NCBI GenBank assembly: GCA_916613615.1
Contig: OU744734.1
Coordinates: forward strand, 34,292,801-34,356,800
Reading direction: 5' to 3'
DNA from: Steromphala cineraria
Taxonomy: Eukaryota; Mollusca; Gastropoda; Trochida; Trochidae
DNA: 64,000 nt
Below, one piece after another: positions 60,291 through 64,000 of this stretch. How positions within the stretch are numbered: the stretch's first letter is position 1; each line of letters starts with the position of its first letter. A program made the position numbers and the translations under genes. Under the pieces are notes generated by a model. The model had not been told where the DNA came from and searched no databases. It worked only from the letters and a program-made list of their open reading frames with translations.

Positions 60291-62559
60291 TAATTGGAAG
60301 ATGTTCTTTGGTATTATAAAACGAACTGATATATATTTCAACGGTACTGATATTGCATGCAGATATCCACTGGAATATATATTAAACTCTGTATTTGGAA
60401 GAAGTTTATGTAAATAATGTTTTAATAATATCATGATGTAATATTCTGAAGTCAACGCAATGAATGAAAATGAAAGCAATGGATTATTGATTATTGTAGA
60501 CAGGAGCAAGTGGAGTTATTGTGATCCTTTAAAAACATATACTCAATCTAAATCTGAGAGAAATTTAAAGGTATAATTTGTGCATTTACTCATTTTAATT
60601 AGCATTTGTACTTGTACATAGTTTAATATAAAAAAAATTGTGTGTGTTTTGACACAACTAACCATATCATTTATATCACTATGGTCAATGGGTTTACATA
60701 GTTAATGAAAAATTAAAACCCATTTTAGGATCCCAGTCATCTATGTCACGGTAATATGTTAACCACGTTCGTTGCTTTGAATTAAGATTATATCTTTATT
60801 TACGTCATAATGGTCTTTTAGAAAGGGATAAGGACTTATAATGTGATAATCGCGATTATCATCAACCATCAGTAAATGTCTTTTTTTTCTTTTCTTTTTT
60901 GTTAGTCAGCATTTTTTTATAGAATTTGAATCATTTTATAAATATATGATATTTTGGAACATATCAAAGAAGACTTTTTATTTATGTAAGATGTCTCTTT
61001 AAAAGTTTAATGCCATACTAACGTATCACAAGGTTGATTATACCTCTTTTGAAATTTCTCTATACTGTTATATTTTTTGTTAATATTTGAAGGGCGTATA
61101 CAGTTGGTACTCCACAATTGTTCCTTTAAAATTTAGAGCTTGGGCTGAATTAGGATATGTACCTAGTTTGTTTGTTAATAAAAGACATATGATACTGGAT
61201 TGAAAGCAAGTAAATATTTAATTGAAACCCATGCCACGCTTTCGATTTCAATTCAACATTAAATTGCTATCAATCAAGTTTATCTCCAGTTAACCATGAC
61301 GATTTAAATTATAAACTCTCTGTCCCTGCGATTTACACTATGTAAAAATCCTCACTTCCGTGAACAGATACGAACTCGTTTTGTGCCAAGGGTTTTGATC
61401 TAGGACATTTAAAATCACTACTCATTCTCTGCCCACAGATCAAGTCATGAAATGTTGATACAGCCTCTGTTATATTACGCAGACTTTATGGGATAGGATG
61501 GGAGATGCCTGATTTGAGGCAATCAAAGTTAGTTGTACAATCAACAACGCTGTTCCGTTCATGTTGGCTACTGCATCATGGCATAAGTATTGTGATATGA
61601 ACCACCCTTTGCATGCGAGATCGTTGTCATTTGTTAAACAAATTCAAATGGATTGATTTTTTTCAAATTCAAATTTTATACGCCAGAGGAAACTGCCACA
61701 ACCCACGGATTTCGGTGAGTTAGAACAGAGGCTCTATCAACATTTCATGACTTTATCTGCCTCTGTGGGGAGAGAATGTGAACTACTGTGTGTCCATCAA
61801 TTTTATTTATCACTTTTTCAACATAGACAATATCGTATTGTTTAAAACGTATTGTCCAGGCTTTCACAGACAAGTTACACTGCAATACCCCTATGGCGAT
61901 AACTTTTGAATCTAACAGAAACAACACTGTGACATTGTGTAAATGATTATGACGTCACGAGTGGTTGCGTAAACGATATAGTTGTGTTGTTGCCGTATCG
62001 GAAGAAGTCCGCTGCGTGTCATTGGTTGGATAGACAGGCATACCTTGATTGACTACTTTTTTAAAAACATTATCGGAAAAAAGGATATTAAACTCAAAAA
62101 AAAAATTCTTCCTTGTAAAACAAATTGTAATATTCAATACCTTTTCGATAACTATTCATGTTCGTAAACGGCAGAATACCGTTTTAAGGTGTCAGTCTGA
62201 TTTGTCATTGCGCAGTAATATTTAAAGTTTAATATTTCTTTCTGGAGAACTAATCAGAATCGAGTATTTATCACTTTCATGGTAAAACATATATTTTTTG
62301 CTTTCAATTCGCCTACGATTAATTTATAATTTCTAAGGACATATTCATAACTTTCTGTGTTTATCTCTTTAAAGTATCAAATTAAATACAAAAACACACG
62401 CAAATACGCATATGAGGGTTAATATGATAACTAATTGACCTTAAAGATACTTTGTGAATGTGAAAAGACGATATGTGAAATGTTTTGATGCCATAAATAT
62501 ATTAGTTCAAACAAATCAATCACGAGAAAGGTTCACTTCCTGTATAAACAACCTGTTTT
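60291..62559. other. Unit-2 tail without counterpart in unit 1
   Basis: About 2.2 kb separates the end of unit homology from unit 3, against about 150 bp in unit 1. An 18-bp palindrome centred on GATAATCGCGATTATC lies near 60844. No gene or transposon was recognised. Confidence 0.5.
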
Positions 62560-62760
62560 CTCGGTCTTTAGCAAGCTAAATATAACAGTAAGATAACGCC
62601 CCTGAAATTCCTTGAGGTGTTATATGTTGTTGTCAATCAAGAAGAGAGCGTTTACAAATTCCATGTCATGATGGAATTCGGAGGCAATTGCAAAAACAGT
62701 TGTATGTAGTTGTAAGCCTTTTAAAGAAACTGACGTTTGGCTTTTAAATGAGTTATCTAT
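62560..62760. repeat. Start of tandem unit 3
   Basis: CTCGGTCTTTAGCAAGCTAA and the following TTATATGTTGTTGTCAATC and GGCAATTGCAAAAACAGTTG match the beginning of unit 1 (38045-38200). Homology fades after about 62760, before the MITE at 63332. Confidence 0.7.
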
Positions 62761-63331
62761 TTACCTATTATCTATCTACTCAACAAGAGAAACTTTGTAT
62801 GACTGTCAATACATAACATGTTTGTTGGCTGTAACAGCATTCTCATTGAATTACGGAGAAAGAAAGACAGAGAAAAAGGTGTTTGCGTGTTTCCAACTTG
62901 TAATAATATAAATGTTGTATCATTTAGAAAGAAGATGTTAAATAATGTCAAACCTCTTCGTTCGGGAACAGTGATTACCAGTGTCAAGAATATAATACAA
63001 TAGACTGATTTATTATTTCATACCGATACTCATGGCATTAGATAAGATCAGATAACTCAAAGGAAGACTTTTGGCTTAATGAGTTACATGTAAGTACTTA
63101 TCAAAAGAGAGATTGAAATTTCCCCTGATTATCAAATCGAACATCTACTGTGAAATCAAAAATTATATAAAACAGGTTTTTGCTGATCAATTTCAAGAGA
63201 GACAAATGTTTTTTTTGCCAATATTTCTCTTATTATTTTCATAATAACCAGACTAAATAGACAAATTAGCTACAGGAACAGATTGATTACAATGCATTAT
63301 GTGAACTGCTGTTATTTATTTCAACAAGATC

Positions 63332-63696
63332 TTAAAGGGGCAGTAGCACGTTTTTATGGGGAATATAAGGTGATGTCAAGAAAATGAAAATTAATGGTTC
63401 CAATTGAAAGACAATGTATTTAAACTAAATGGAGCAGTAATGATTCAAATATATAACGTAAAGTTTAGCTATGCGATTTCTTTTTCTAACACAAAATGAA
63501 TTAAAGGTGTTCACACAAAATGGCCGCCAGTTGATTTTATGGGAATCTTCATATTTTGTCCTCTGACTATGGATTATTGGCTTGTGTAATGGGATTTTTG
63601 ACACTGTCAAAATAATACATTAAGCATTAACTTACAATTATCAGCAACAATTTTGAAATATAAAATTATCAAAAAAACGTGCTACTGCCCCTTTAA
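63332..63696 (-). mobile_element. T2/Kolobok-like MITE, complete copy
   Basis: TTAA at 63332-63335 and 63693-63696 flank intact termini AGGGGCAGTAGCACG and CGTGCTACTGCCCCT. The minus frame 63425-63610 parallels the frame in the copy at 11830. Confidence 0.95.
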
Positions 63697-64000
63697 AGCA
63701 TTAAACAACAATGCTCACAGCAGTTTTATGCTACTTTTCTTACAAAGCTTATACAAAGCTCTGGAAAATAAGAAAATGTTGCTTTAAAGCAATATGGTTA
63801 GCCATCTTAACATGTGTAACAATTTTATGACTCCTGCGCCTGGGTTCATTTGAGAAAAAACAATAACGAAAATTGGCTTTTTGATCTTGTAGTGAAGAAC
63901 TTGATATGTATGAAATAGTCGTTTGTGAGTTTAATTAAAACAAAACGAGGTCACATAATTTCATTACCAGTTTTTGGTCATCTCGGAATCTAAGAAGACA

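Overview
The window looks like AT-rich, repeat-dense DNA from an animal nuclear genome. Short exons are separated by introns with GT..AG boundaries, a secreted Gly-X-Y (collagen-like) protein is encoded, and there are tRNA-derived SINEs and many MITE-type DNA transposons with target-site duplications (TSDs). Nothing looks prokaryotic or organellar. The overall style fits a marine invertebrate, perhaps a bivalve mollusc, but that is an impression and not a demonstrated assignment.

One gene can be reconstructed with confidence. It is a three-exon minus-strand gene (exon 1 36508-36451, exon 2 34160-34119, exon 3 30971-30637) encoding a 144-residue secreted collagen-like protein that ends in an RGDS motif. 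It has a TATA box upstream and AATAAA downstream. A 150-nt exon candidate at 14848-14997 (minus) and an unassigned open frame at 23011-23343 (plus) are much weaker. The remaining open frames are mostly chance frames or frames inside repeats.

Layout: 1-10 kb holds mostly unrecognised single-copy DNA plus a 24-bp minisatellite (3480-4262). 10-14 kb holds a local duplication, the first complete MITE and an 835-bp inverted-repeat element. 16-25.5 kb is a diverged tandem duplication of about 5 kb, with a 41-copy 25-bp minisatellite in the first copy only. 27-30 kb holds perfect and near-perfect palindromes. 30.2-36.6 kb is the collagen-like gene, whose introns carry MITEs, a SINE and foldback repeats. 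From 38 kb to the end there are at least two full diverged tandem units of about 10-12 kb (38045-49930 and 50085-60290) and the start of a third (62560). Each unit carries different transposon insertions.

The tandem paralogs are useful because they preserve empty sites for many insertions. Comparing copies shows TTAA duplications for a 16-locus T2/Kolobok-like MITE family, TA for a dead Tc1/mariner element, TAA or TTA for two Harbinger-like elements, an 8-bp duplication for a foldback element carrying nine copies of an 11-bp motif, and a 5-bp duplication for an element with CACTGTG termini that is itself interrupted by a hairpin element with a 9-bp duplication.
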